64,000 nt of DNA. It comes from Hybos culiciformis. Its lineage: Eukaryota; Arthropoda; Insecta; Diptera; Hybotidae. Position 1 is the stretch's first letter, and every line of letters begins with the position of its first letter. Below are positions 28,001 to 42,500 of the stretch, in pieces. The stretch lies in the NCBI GenBank assembly GCA_964007475.1, contig OZ023273.1, positions 134,203,308 through 134,267,307 of the forward strand. Direction: 5' to 3'. The translations under genes and the position numbers were made by a program. A model generated the notes under the pieces. It made no database searches, was not told the origin of the DNA, and was given only the letters and a program-made list of their open reading frames with translations.

Positions 28001-31000
28001 TACAAATCAGATTTAGAAGAAATATTATTCATATTTGGTCGGTCGAACAAAAAGTTTTAAAAATAAAATAAAAAATTATTTAACTTAAATTTTTTTCTAT
28101 GTTAGGTCAAGTATAATACAAACAGGAAATTTTCAACTTTTCAGTACAATATTTTTTTAACAGTTTTTAGAAATAAAAAAAAAAGTATAAATAAATAAAA
28201 CCCATTTACAATATTTTGTTTTTAAAATGTAACCTAGAATGGAATTTCTATTTTTGAACAATGTAATCTAGCTTTCATTTCCCACATCCGAAATAATATG
28301 TATACAATTTTTATAACTCTAAATGAAAATAGGTATGAGACTAATATTATCCTATTCAAGACTTTCCTCTTTTTACGCATAATCGCTTTAGCAATACATA
28401 TATAGATTTAAATTTAATTTTAATTGAAAAATTTTATAAATTTTTATAAACAAATCAATCTATATCGAATATAATATGTATCAACTTTCTATTGATAAAA
28501 AAATTAAAATGAAAATTGTAGAATAGTTTTTAACCTTTAAACTAATTTATGAACTTAGATGATATTCTTGTAAAAAAAAAAATTTTTCATGACAATAAAT
28601 TCAAATTTCAGTTCAAATGGAATGGAAAGTACAAAAGTTAGTTTAATCACATTAACTTTTTAAATTGGTTTTGACCAGAGAAAGAAATAAAGAGAAAACA
28701 AACCTTACAAAAATAAATATATTTTTTTATGTTTATATTTTTACGTTGTAAATTTTGTTCCACATTCTGTGCCTTCGTATTCGTATAATTTCTTTATTTT
28801 TTTTTTGATATATACGTATATTATTAATAAATAATACAATTTTTTAAATATGAAAATAAATATTTTATCTTAAACATTATGACCATAGAGAAAAATCCAT
28901 ATACATGACATATCATAAATAAGTATTGCTGAAGCAGGTCTTTTAGAAAGGAAATTCAGACCACTTTTAAATACTTTGAGTATAGCTTAGCAATTTGTGT
29001 AAAATTACTTTAAAATTTAAATGATTACAAAAGTACTTCTTTCGATGATTTTTTTTTAATAAATTGATGAATAATACATTATTCATTCGAAGTAAAATAA
29101 AATTTTCATAAAACATTATGTAAATTAATTTTTTTTAAATATTTATTAAAAGGTAAACGATCGTACATTTTTTTTTTGAATTATAAATGATGATTAAAAT
29201 CACTTTATGAATCAGAATGGATTTAAAAGATAATATTTTCTTTTTGATTACTTTCATAAATAAATTTGATGAGAAATTTTCAAAAATTAAATAAATATTA
29301 ATTTTGATACTTATCCTTTTGAAGCAATATAATTTAAAAATTTTTATTCCTAATATATTTTACAATAACTGTGTTTCTCTTTCATAAAGGATTAAGTTCA
29401 CGTTCATGCGTCAAGATATCTCTTTCTGTTATAACATGTAAATTGCTTTTTTTTGTTAAATAAAATATCAAGAAAAAAATATGATACTTATTAAATTTTA
29501 ACTTAATATATTCTACAGGTCTATCACTACATTTTCGTTTTTTAACTTTTAAATATGATAAAATGTGATAAAGCTTTTCCAGCTTACATATTTTTTTATT
29601 TGTCAAATGAAAATAAGAATCATTATCATTCAGTATAAATATTTACATTACTATATAAAAAATATTAAAACGAATTAGTTGCATTTATAATAAAAATAAA
29701 TCAATGTATATTTATGTTTTCGAACTATTAGAATTTTTGATGTTATTTGGAATGGTAATTTTAGTACATTATTATCTGAACAAGTGTACATCCAATCCAT
29801 ATTGTTGAAATTTTATAAAATATTTTAAGAATCATTTTATATTTTACGTAATAATGCTAAGCTGTTAATATTTTCTAAATGTTTTCTAATTTTCCATTAT
29901 TGGAATAATCCTTCTTTCATATGTTATATAGCTAATAGAAATTTATTGTGTTTGTGTATATTTTAAAACATATTACATACATATATATAATATTAAATTT
30001 AAAGCTCTCAGGGAAGGAATGTTTTATCATAATATAAAAACATTTGCTTACAATATAATATAAAAAACTTAGATTTTTCATAGAAATTTTAATTAAGAAG
30101 CCTAGAATTACATTTCTTTACGTAGAAATTTAGTTTTCTTAGTAATATTTACTTAATACCATTAAAATTTTAAATCTTAATTCATAATGTAAGTACATAA
30201 TAAGCAGAAAATATTTTCATTTATAATTAAGCAAAAGATAATAAAGCAAAAGACTTCAGAAGAAATTTTTTTTTGCGAAAAGTAAAAACATTAATCTTTT
30301 GAAATTTGTTTTTTTTTTATCACTTATATGACAAATTCTTTTTAAAATAGGATATAAAAATGTTTGTCTTATTATTTGTAAAAACTTTTCATATACATAG
30401 TTGAATATGAGAAAAACTTTTTAATACATTTTCATTTCTTTACATAACTGGAAGTGTTAGATAAAGTTATTAAATAAACACTGTTAATGAGGGTATTATT
30501 ATAGTAGGAAATATAATTTTTAACAAATTAATTAATTTTAAATATTAAACAAATACTTTTTAAATTGAAGATTGATTTAAAATCAATGAATGAATTAATA
30601 ATTACTAAATTTATGTAATATTTAGTAGGTACTTGATTTTTGAATATTTTTAAATGTACTAGGTTGTTGAAGTTAATTGGAAACTGATGTTCCCAAAAAT
30701 TAAAAAAAAAAAGCTTTTTACACTGAAAAAAAAACTCATTGGAAAATTAGCTATAAAAAATAGCTATAAAGTTATAACAAAAAATATTTTTTCTACACAA
30801 ATGAGTTTCTGAAATTTTAGTAATAAATATTGCTATAATATGAACATATGAAGGGATATATTGAAAAGTAAAATAAATGTATGACAAATTTTGATAACAT
30901 CATTCACTAGTTCGATTTGAACTATATACATTTCAGTGTACTAGCAACACTTTTAGATATTATGTTTTATGTGTACTTAAAAAAAAAAACTTATCATTCG

Positions 31001-34000
31001 ATACTATGTATATTTCTGATTTTTTTAAACAAAAATTGTTCAAAGAAAAATTAATACATACTCGTATTTAATTCCAATAATTTGATGTTTGTTTGTACTT
31101 GATTGTCAAACACTACTGAAGCGACAAAAAAATAAAGCGAAAAATATATAAATTGAAATGAAATGAACTACATGAAATATAGATAAAACTATGACAGTTA
31201 TTAAGTTCCATAATTTTTTAATGGCAAATATAAATAATATTAAAATAATTATTTATTGCCGTGAATTTGATTAGATTTAAAAATTTTATGCCTATACTAT
31301 ACATTTCAATACATTTCAATACCAATAGTATGCATTATGCATTTAATAAAATAAAAATATAAATTTAAATAAAATTATAGCACAAATTTTTTTTTATAAA
31401 AATGGTATGATAATAACTTAACACTTGAAATATTTAAAAAAATAAAATTAAATAAATTAAAACAGATGTTATTTGTATTTAAATAAGATTTAGGATAAAA
31501 ATTAACTACTAAACTGAAGCTTCGAGATAAAAAAATGTTTTATCAAAGAGAAAATAAGAATCAATAATGTAATCTCCTAACGTTTATACCCTGAGATATT
31601 TTATTTAACTCTGTTGCAAAACGCTCTAATTAAGGTTGAAACGTATTTTTCACTCCACAGTAGTTTGGTTCTGTGTGTGGTTAAAATTAGTTTTAACCTG
31701 AAGTAAATTCAGTTTTTTCATTGTTATTAAATATTTTATTTTAAGTAAATGTGAATGAATTGAAGTTAGGGAATCAGGATTTGAATCTGTCCCTTTTTTT
31801 ATTGATGCCAATAAAAATGAAAATTGTTATTTTCTTTTTTATATTTTTAAATAAATTTTTTTTTAATAACAATTATGATTGTAAATTTTTTTTATTAGAT
31901 AACCTTCAGATTTTTCTTTTATCTGGGAAATAAAAAATATTGTGATTTAAGGTTCTTTTTTTTAAGCTTTTAAGCATAACAGTAATAATGATAATATATA
32001 ATATTGTGGTTTGCATTATGTGGACAGAAAATCAAAAGTTAATAGAGGTAAAAAAAAATAAAAGTTATATAATAAAGATTCATTGAAGTAGATTTATGTA
32101 GACAGGATCATTTTAAAGTTCAGGAAAAATTAAAAGGTGAAAAAAATACAGTCAAAGATATCCCTGATAGAATATAAAATATTTGAAAACTTTGGTTTTA
32201 AAAGGTAAAAAAAAATGAAAATTTTTTTAATTATGTTATACGTTTTAGTCAATGCTCTAAACCTGATTAGGGTGGGTCTTCGGGCTATAAAATCAAATGC
32301 GGAAGAATCAAACTAAACAACTTAATAATGTGCTAGAAAAATTTTATTGCTCTTTCACAATTCTTAACTAACCAAAAGAAAAAATTAGCCCTATATAGTC
32401 AACAGATTAAAATTTGTCAACACCAATTTTTTTTTTTTTTTTTGTATATTTGGTTGGAATGTCAAATTGGAAATTGGGTCAAAAAATTATACATTTCAGA
32501 TTCTGAATTTTTTTTTTATTGCATATAAATAATAAAAAATATATGTATATGTATAGGTATACATTGTAGGTACAATAATATTAATAAATATAAAACTACC
32601 TACATTGGAGACAAATTTCCCACGAAAAAGCATCAAGCTTAAAATTCAATATAAATATCCGTTTATGTACGTAAAAGTATCCTTTGAAAAATAAAATAAA
32701 AATACAAAGTAGATATGGTACAATATTCTTTTATGTTGTGTACATAAATTGTGTACTAGACTGCGAAAAACATCCTTTTCGTTTGAACTTTATGTTTCAC
32801 AGCTTTTCATGAGGATACAGAATGTGAAAAATGTTCACTTTAAATAAAAAAAAATAAAAAAAATTTAATAAATATAAAATTATAAATCGATTGAAATTTA
32901 TTTTATTTCCAAGCATCCCTCGCTAGTGCGATTTTCTTTTTATTTGGTTTGTTGCAAAATAACATGAAGAGAAACCAAAAAATGGTACACTTATACAATA
33001 AGAATGTGAATGAATTGGTAAAATTAAATATGTTTACCAGAAAATTGTTTTCTTTTATAGTCTCCTCTGATTTATAATTTGATACTTTGATTACAGGTCA
33101 GAATACTTGTTTCCTTATAAGAAAGAACACAAAATAGTGAAAAGTTAAAAACTACAGAAAAAAATTAAAACTAATTTGTACCAACACTAAAATCAAGTAG
33201 ACAATTGAACAAATTTTCAATAAATTTTAGCGCGTCTTGGAAGCGAGCGATTGTAGTATAATGCCATTACAACATGACGGTTTATCAGTTAGTTAACCGT
33301 ATTATTATACATACCTACTTTCAGCAATCAATAAAAGTTTTTCTTTATTTCTGTTACTTTTTTTAAATTTTATCATAAATTTTATTTTGTAAAGGTCAGA
33401 ACATAATCACTATCAAATCAAATTTAATCTTCAACCTTTTTTTTTTTTTCTTTTAGGACGAAAAACATTGATTGCGTTATCTATATTAGAAATGTCCTTC
33501 AGGGAAAAACCAAAAGAACTTTAGAAAAGGAAAATATTTTCGGTTTCCATAAATATTAAATTAACAATTGATGAAAAACAGTTGTGTTTTGGAAAATTTT
33601 TAAAGAAAAATAAATTCAAATTCTAAAATTCCATTAATGTGATAAAAAAGGTTAGACTTTCACATATTTTTCCAATAAAATAATAATTAATTTTGCTATG
33701 AAATTATTTGGTTTTCCTTTTTAAATACATACTTGGGGCATTTTGGTCAAAATCAATCTAATATGTTTTTTTTTTATGCTGTCATAAATTTTTCTATATT
33801 GCAAAAGTTAAAGTTATACAATACATTATATTTTGTTGATTTTCTTTTATGCTTGTTGACTTTTGTGTACACAAAATGATACACATAGAGAATAAAATAG
33901 TTAATAACAATATTGCAGCATAAAAAAATACTGAGCGGGAAAAACTTTTCCCAGAAATCCAGAGTTCTTTAACCAAATTTTTGTCCTAAAATTAGTTTGA

Positions 34001-36507
34001 TGGACTGTAGAGAACCCATAGTTTCTTAAAATAACAAAATAAATTTTTCAGAAATTTTATATATATTATGTTGCTTTATGTTATTAATTTTCTTTTATTT
34101 ATAGTAATGTTATCAACTAAGTTTTGTATAATTATACAATGATGATATCAAGTTGAATTTATATGAAGAACCATAAAACTATATAAATAATAAATTGTAG
34201 TATTGCCTAAGCGACCAAATCCAAACTACTATAATCGAATAGTCAAAATTGATGTTACATTTTATTTTGTCTTCATTTTTCCGTAAAAACATATTTAAGA
34301 AAAATATTTACAAAAAAAAAAACCAAATGCTGTCATCATTTTTGATATAAAATATTGTATAAAGCTCAATATAAATTTAAAAAAATAAAAAATTGATGAA
34401 GTTATATTTTTATTCGTTTTTTTTTTTTAAATGTAAGATATTGAAAAAAAATTAAAAAAAAAAATTAAAATAAAAATAATAAAATTGGAATATTTTTATC
34501 ATTAAAATTTATTGAAAATTTTAATTGAAAGTCATCATTAATTGCAATAATTGCAGTGTCGTTTCAAGTTAGATCTGTATATAAAAATGTTATTTATATT
34601 TTTACAAATTTCTTTTTTAATTAAATATCAAATGTTGATATTAAATAAAACAATTAAATTCGTTTTTTTTTTTCAATTTTGAAATTATTACCATCAATTA
34701 TAATTTCTGGAAAATCATAAAAACGACAATTTGAAAATGTAATAAAACAATTTTATTTTCATATCTTTTTTATAATTTAAAACTAATTAATTTATTGTAT
34801 TTTATAAAAAAAATCTAATTTTAATTAAAACAAATTATTTTTTGTTAAATTAAAAAAAAAAAAATCTAAAAAAGTTCATCTAACCGCCAAAAATGTAAAT
34901 TTGTCAAATTGAAATTAATTTAATCTGTTTTGGAAAAATGCTTTTGCACTATAAAGCAATAATTAAAAATATGATTTAAATTTTTATTTCAAATTATAAT
35001 AGCAAGAATAAAAACAATGAGCAAAATATTAAATACAAATTAAATATTTATTGTTTTAAGTGGTTTTTAAGTGTGTACAGTGTACATACCTTAAGACATT
35101 GTGCACTATTGCGCTATTTTCATAAATAAGAACTGAACTGAAACCAAAATTAAATTATTTTTTGCACATTGAGTAAAATAAAATTTGTAATTTATCACCA
35201 AAATATTTATTCGAAAAATTTACATGCGAAAAAATGTATATATACATAAAATAAAATAAAATACAAATAAAAACATAAAATAAATTTGAAAATTGATTAG
35301 TAATTCAAATTATGTGTACTGAATTGAAAATGTTAAATTATTTAAATTTAATTTATTTCAAACCTTAATAATAAAATTTTGTTTAACATTTCCATTGTCA
35401 AATAAATTTTAATACAATATTATTTTAAGTTAATTTAATTTGAAAATCATAACTTACTCACATAAATCATAGTTATTTATACATTTCAGATTTCAAAATT
35501 TTAACTCCACTAGGAATTTTATTGTAAAATAAATAAAATATTGAAGGACTTTTGTTAATTTTATTTTAAAATTTTTTGTATTCGAATATGAACAATTTGA
35601 ATATAAACCAATATTTATAATTACAGCTATATTAAATATGTATTAAAATTATGATCCCACAAAATTTGATTTTAAATAATTTGATGGTGTCCGATTTACA
35701 TAAAACTTTAATAAGGATTAATGAAATGGATGACAGGACTATATAACTAACTAACATTTATTTATATAAAACAATATTAATCTTTATAATATTCCTAAAG
35801 CTAATTAAGAGCACACGTGTTGATTCAATATTTTTATTTTATACAGGCCAGGCCGAAAGATTATTTTTTTATTACATAAGTTTGTTAATGAAATTTAATT
35901 TGTCTGGTAAAAATATCTTACAATCAAAAAAGGGTATTGGACATTCTAAATAAAGTAACCCTCAACAAGATATTCCCAACAGAAGGTCTTAATTATGACC
36001 TTTTGAAGTTTTTTGTACATATTTCCTTTTATTTAATAAAAACAAGTCATCACGAATTTATTTTATTTCCTTATCGAAACAGGATATGTTTAACATCATT
36101 TAATAATGTTAATACTAAATGTAAGCAATATTCCTATGAGTATAAATAATCTAACTACTTACTTGCGAGGTTGACAAAAGTTTTTCTTTTTACTATAAAA
36201 TTTTTGTTCATTGAAAGTTATATTTAAACATGTATACAGTGATATCAATTATAATAATACCTATCTGTTCTAACTTGAAAAAAATGCAAGTAATGTAGTA
36301 TTTTCAAGTTAATACCTAACTGGATCATTTTTTTTGTTTTTATTAATTTTTTTGTAAAAAATGTATCTACTTCCGAATGTGTGGCTTGAGATATAAGAAT
36401 AACGTCATCATCAAACGGTACTTTCAGGTAATGTAGTACATGCCTTGATATACACATAAGATTATGTACTATTGTGTACTAAGTAAATGGATAAAACAAA
36501 TATAGCA

Positions 36508-36540
36508 TCATTTATGAGGTTCCATATTCTATATTTTTAC
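36508..36540 (-). repeat. Short dispersed motif, copy c
   Basis: On the minus strand, AAAAATATAGAATATGG then AACCTCATAAATGATG, like the other two copies in order and spacing. Confidence 0.4.
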
Positions 36541-39500
36541 TGTACTTTCCATGCATGAAAACTTAGATAAAAATAGCCGTTTTAGTCATTCGTTAACGCC
36601 ATCGATTGCTTGGCATTCATAATTGTGTGTCATTTGCCACACAACATATTTTTGAAGGTTTTTTTTTTTCAAATGAGAATAACCAGCGAGTCTGGAGTCA
36701 ATATTAAAGATATAATAAAAATTATATGTACTTAAAAAGATAAAAGCTTTCTTTAAAATCTAATAACTTTACTAAAATCCCATATTCCCAAAAAGTTTTT
36801 TTTTTTTTTATTAAAACACTAAAAGTTTTCCCAAGTTCAACTTCACGTGCGAATAAATCTTAGAGGAATTAAATATTATGGATTATAATTTTTGCACAAT
36901 TATAAAACGTGACTAAATTTCTTAATTTTTTTAACCACGAAAATAAGACATGTAATATTTAAGTTACAAAAATGACGAACTCTCTTTATAGATAGAAAAT
37001 TAAAATATCATAAAAGTTTTATATCTTTTCCTTTTTGAGGTTTCAAGATAAAATTCTATTAAAAAAAGGAAAATATAATAAAGGGCGGATTACTTGTATT
37101 ATTCAATGAATAAAGTAAATTCAATCACGGTATCATTTATTATTATTATTCTTTATAAAATGTATTTGATTTATTTTTAATTTTTTAATATGAATAAAAG
37201 AATTTTAATGATTTGTGTTCTACATATTGTATAATACTTCCCGGTATACGTCTTTCGCATTATGCTTTTTAAATGTATAAGCTTTAGATCTAAAAATTTA
37301 ATTCAACTATAATATTCCTAAATTATATGTTATGATATTCAATATTTAATAACTTCAAATGTATGTAGTATTTTCAATTAAAAAATCTAAATCTTAGAAC
37401 GCCTTAAAAAAACTTAATAAATGATATAGATGCCAGAAATTTGCGTTCTCCTCCTGTCAGATGATTCTTAAAACTTCAAATATCTGATAGTCTATTTAAG
37501 AATGGTTTCCATTTTCGATCTCACTATTTCCAAGTATAATGAAGTAATCCACTCCAATTAATTACAATCTTAAAAAAAATAATAATCAGGATAAAATAAC
37601 TTTTATATTATTTTGATTCCTTTCATATCCTTTATCTTTTCTTCACTCTTTAACACACATACTATAATTTTGACTATCTTAAAGTTTGATATTTGAAAGT
37701 GCATGCATTATTTTTCACGTACAATATATACATATAATATAAAATATATTTTATTTAAATATATTCATTCAAATTCAAGAAAAATGCGCAGTCAAAAATT
37801 TTCATATATATATTTACTTTTTTTTAGAGAAAATTTATTTTAAAAATTTTTGGAATACATATTAAAATATTTCTTATTGATAAGAATATAAAATCTATTA
37901 AATTTGAATATAACAAAAAAATTATTATATAAGTAGAATCAGAATCTACATTTTCCACTTGAATTAAACAGTCTTAATATCATGGTAATTTGAAAAAACA
38001 AAATGCAATTATTTAAATTGCAACCACACCAAAACACGATTCAAAATTACTTTAACCGATTATTGGAATAATCGACAAAAAATAGATAGAAAAAAATCTT
38101 TTCAATTAAAGAAAATCACAATTTTAATAACACTTCTTTGATTTTGGAAATTTTAAGAAATTGTCGTAAATAAAAATAATTTATCGGAATTGGCAAAAAC
38201 AAACTTATTTAAAACAATAAAGATTAAACTTAATATTTTTATGATTATTTTATGCCCGTCATCGTCAAACATTTTTTATTAATCAAGTGAAATTTAATAA
38301 TCAAATCAAACCAATAATTTAACACAATTATTATTATCATACAAATAAGTTTCATAACATCGAAAATTTGCACCACATCAATTTTTTAAAGTGTTAAAAA
38401 TTCTGCATCAAAATGAAAAAAGAAAATTCAATGTTGCAATTTCATTTTTTCTTAGATGAATAACAATTTAATATTCCGAAAAATAATTTTTAATACAAAA
38501 TATTGATTTTTTGTAAACAAGTACCCGATTTCTTTGAAATAATCATTTCAAATATTTTTTTTTTTTTTACTTTCAACAATTTTGGCCATTAAAGGAATAA
38601 ATCTTAATTTTTCTTTATTCTACAATTTAACTTAAATATATCTCCTGCCCCGATTTCAGCGTTGTGGTTTGCTCTATATTTTCCGTTGCATTTTTTTTAA
38701 CAAACTTCCTTTCTCAGTCAATTAAAAAAATTAAACTATAAATCAAAAGAAATATAGTTAATGAAAAAATGTAGGTAAATAAAAAATCATAATAATAACT
38801 TTATGCCATAAATTCTATAAAGTTAAAGCCAGAAAAAAAAAAAAACTAAAAATAACACTACCCTCATAAGTAATAATTTTCACATTATAAAAATCGTGGG
38901 AAAATAAACAAAAAATTGTAAATAAAATAAAATGTTAGCAGCAATAAAGTGGTAATAAAATCCTTGTATTTATTTCTGTCTACCGAAAGAAAACAAAAAA
39001 TTGTTGTTACTTAAATTCATTTTACAAAAAAAAAATAAATATATGTATCTTTATAATATCCACCACTTTTAGATAAGATTTTTCCAACGTCTCAAAAAAA
39101 TAAATTAGATTACGATAGATTTTCAACTTGAATTTTTTTTTTATAAGTTTAAAAATGTGAGAGCACTGTAATTATTTTCAATTACAATAGAATTATATTG
39201 TGTTATTTCAACCATAAATGTCAAAATGCATTTATTTCGTGGTTAGGTTTATCTTTAAAAAAAATTGTATATCTACAAAAGTTTCTCTATTGTTGTTAGG
39301 GTGTGTTTATGTTGGAACTGCGATAAGAACAGGAAAAGCGAATGTGGTGAACTCCTATCAATAAAATTTATATTACTGTTAAGAGACTTAGATATATTTT
39401 CGCTATTTTATCAGTTCAAAAATATATATCAAATTTAAAAAAAAGTATTCTTTCAAATCAAACTTTATGGTATTAACTATGTTGTTCTTGTGCATAGACA

Positions 39501-42500
39501 TATAGTTATAGAGTGCATTTCTGAAAACATTGTTTTCATTTTACTTTAATTAGAAAATGTAATAACGTGAATAATGATTACAATAAAATAAAAGAACCTA
39601 AAACGTATATACTGAATATAATTTTCTTTTAATATGGAAAATTGTTTCATCATTTAAATTCCTACATCCTTTGCAAAGCTCTGTAATAAATAATTTAAAA
39701 TCTTAATGAAATAATCTTAGAACGCTTTTAAACTATAAGAAAGCATGATTATGTTCATTTATCCTTGCTCAGGTAAAAAATAATTTTAGTAATAAGATTT
39801 CAAATACATAATTCATTTAAATAAAATGAATTATGTGCAAATTAGGGATAGGAAGAAAATAAATTTAAATCTTATTCTAAATCTTATTATAAATATTTTA
39901 TATATTTTTATATTATGTGACATTGAAATTTTTGTATTGGATAATAATAGATTTCCAGAAGTACAATATCAAAATTTTCAGTATAATTTTCTATTCTGAA
40001 AATCTAAAATAATAATCTATATAAAGATACATATAATCTTGTAAAAAAGGATATATAATTAATTGTTTGATATTTTCTACTTCATAAAATTGAAATTAGT
40101 CACGAGTATCCCATAAATAAACAGTTTTCATAGTTATTTTATACTTTTTATCTTAATTCTTTGTTTTAATTTGAAAAGTTTTTTTTAATTAAAAAAAAAT
40201 GAAAGTAAATGGGGGACGGAGTTCGATGAAATTAAGTTCATTGACATAGTTTTTATATTTAAAATTTAAACAAACATTTTTATGTAAGTCGTATTGTATT
40301 TACTCTTTTGAAAAATAAGTTCAAGTACAATATGAAAACGTAAATAGTATAAAAAAGTTTTATAGTAATAAAAATAAATTTTCATTTAAATTTAATGATT
40401 TCACAATTGACGATTTAAAAACAAAAGTAACATTTTTAATACTATATAGCGGATGTATAAATTTTCCGAATTATTCTTTTAGTATTTACGATTATACATT
40501 ATAGTATAATATACAAAAAAAATCTCTCGATATCAAATCAAAAGTTATAATTTAGTTAAAATTTCAAACTTATCATATTCAGATTATTCCTTGGAGAGGA
40601 TAAAATTAATTCATGTTCGTGATATAATTTGTTTGACATTTCAAAAAATTTCATGATAATTTTTTTAAAAAAATCTAAAGAAATCATTATCGCGACCGGA
40701 AATGGAAAATAATTCTTACTTAAAGGAAATAAAAAATAATATATTTATATTTTTTGGTTAATCATAAAAATTTCAAATTTCTTTCTTATTAGAAAAATTC
40801 GTAAAACATTTTTATATTTTATAAATATATAATTGTTTCGAGCCTCAAATATGAAATTAAGGTTTTTCTGCAATATTTTTGAAAAATTTAAAGTTCTCTT
40901 TTTAATTCCGAAAACAACTCCGAAAACAACTTTTTGAACCAAAGAATTAATTTAATTGATACAAAATTATCAAATTTTTTTTTAATTTGTAGGATACCAT
41001 CAACTGAAAGGGATTTTATTCTCCTACATCAAAACTATTACTTACAACATAAATGGTTCTCGTCTAACCATTTTTTACATCCTAGTTAAGAAAAAAAAAT
41101 TCTTTATAACTTTTTTTTTTTGGTTTTTTCCCATTTCCATAGAAAGCATAGAAATAAATCAGCCATTCCATTAATAACGATATTATAAATTTCTTAAACT
41201 TTTTTTTAAGTTTCATTTAGTACTTTAGTATACGATGAGAAATGGTAAAGCATTTTATACTTTTATTTATTTATGACCAAATTTATTCAAAAATTAAGCA
41301 CGTAAATGGGTTATTAACTATCACTAACTAGTAATTGCAGAAGATTTTGCGAATTAAATAAAATGCCTACGTAAATTCAAAATTTATTTAGAAAAAAATA
41401 CAATCCATATATAATTTTTGTAAAGGATCTGAAACTATGACGGACATAAATTTATTTTCTATCAACCAATTATATCCTATATTATATAGTTGAAATTCAA
41501 TAAAACACTATTATATTACATGCATGAATATTTTATTCACCACGTCAAAAGCCCAAGTTATGATGGTTTGGCGTAGGCAAATTTTCACTACTATCTTTTT
41601 TTATAGAAAACAAATTAAATTTACTTTATTTTATTAAAAAAAAAAAATTTTAGCCATCTAAAAAAATATACTATCAAAAACCATATTCTTATATTATATT
41701 TATAAATAATTTGCAAAGTTTTTCTCTTTAATTTTATTCCTTAACTTTTTTGAAAGCAAAAATATGATTTTACTAAATGATTTATTATCCACAAAGAGTG
41801 TGTGTTTATTCATACTCCGGCACCAAGTATATATCTTTAATATTTAATTTTTATATAGATTATTAAATAAATTTGTCCTGGAGAATATTCCAAGGACATT
41901 TACATTCTGCAAAGTTAAATCCAATTTATTTTAAAATTCTGAAAAATAATATTTGTTCAATGAAGAGTTATAATGAACCAATACTAATTTAAAATAAGGC
42001 AAATTATTTGTTTTTTTAAATTTTATTTCAGAAGACAGTTGTTTGTTTTTAACTTTTTAATTTTTATTTAAATTTGTTTTGTAAAGTCTGCAAAGAAAGT
42101 GGAATATTAAAGTTTATAAATTTATTTAAAAACATAATTTTCAATAAAGAGATTAGTATTCTAATATTATTTAAGGACGCTTGCTTATTTTATGCAAGGT
42201 TAGAATTTCAATTGTAAATCATAGTCAATGGTATAATGCGTTGTACTTTTATGTGTATAGTTTTTGTTTCGTCATTTTTTTGTGTCACTTAGGCGAAAAT
42301 AAACTTTATAAACCATTATTTTCATTTTTAGGGAGATAAAAGATCAATGTAGCTTATCAAAATTAATCCTAATAACAATTAACTTAAAGTTCAGTAATTT
42401 CAGATAAAGTTCATTTTCCTTATTTTTTTTATTTATTGTGATACTTTTATTTAATTTTAAAAATTTAGATATATTCCACGGTTTCCACTATTTGTTACCA

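Noticed and set aside
31751..31800. Possible tRNA because of GGATTTGAATCTG resembling a B box
   Set aside because: No A box at a suitable distance and no cloverleaf pairing upstream.
33794..33976. Minus-strand frame of 60 codons with a hydrophobic stretch as a small membrane protein
   Set aside because: Hydrophobic runs are common by chance in T-rich codons; no partner, homologue or regulatory context is visible.
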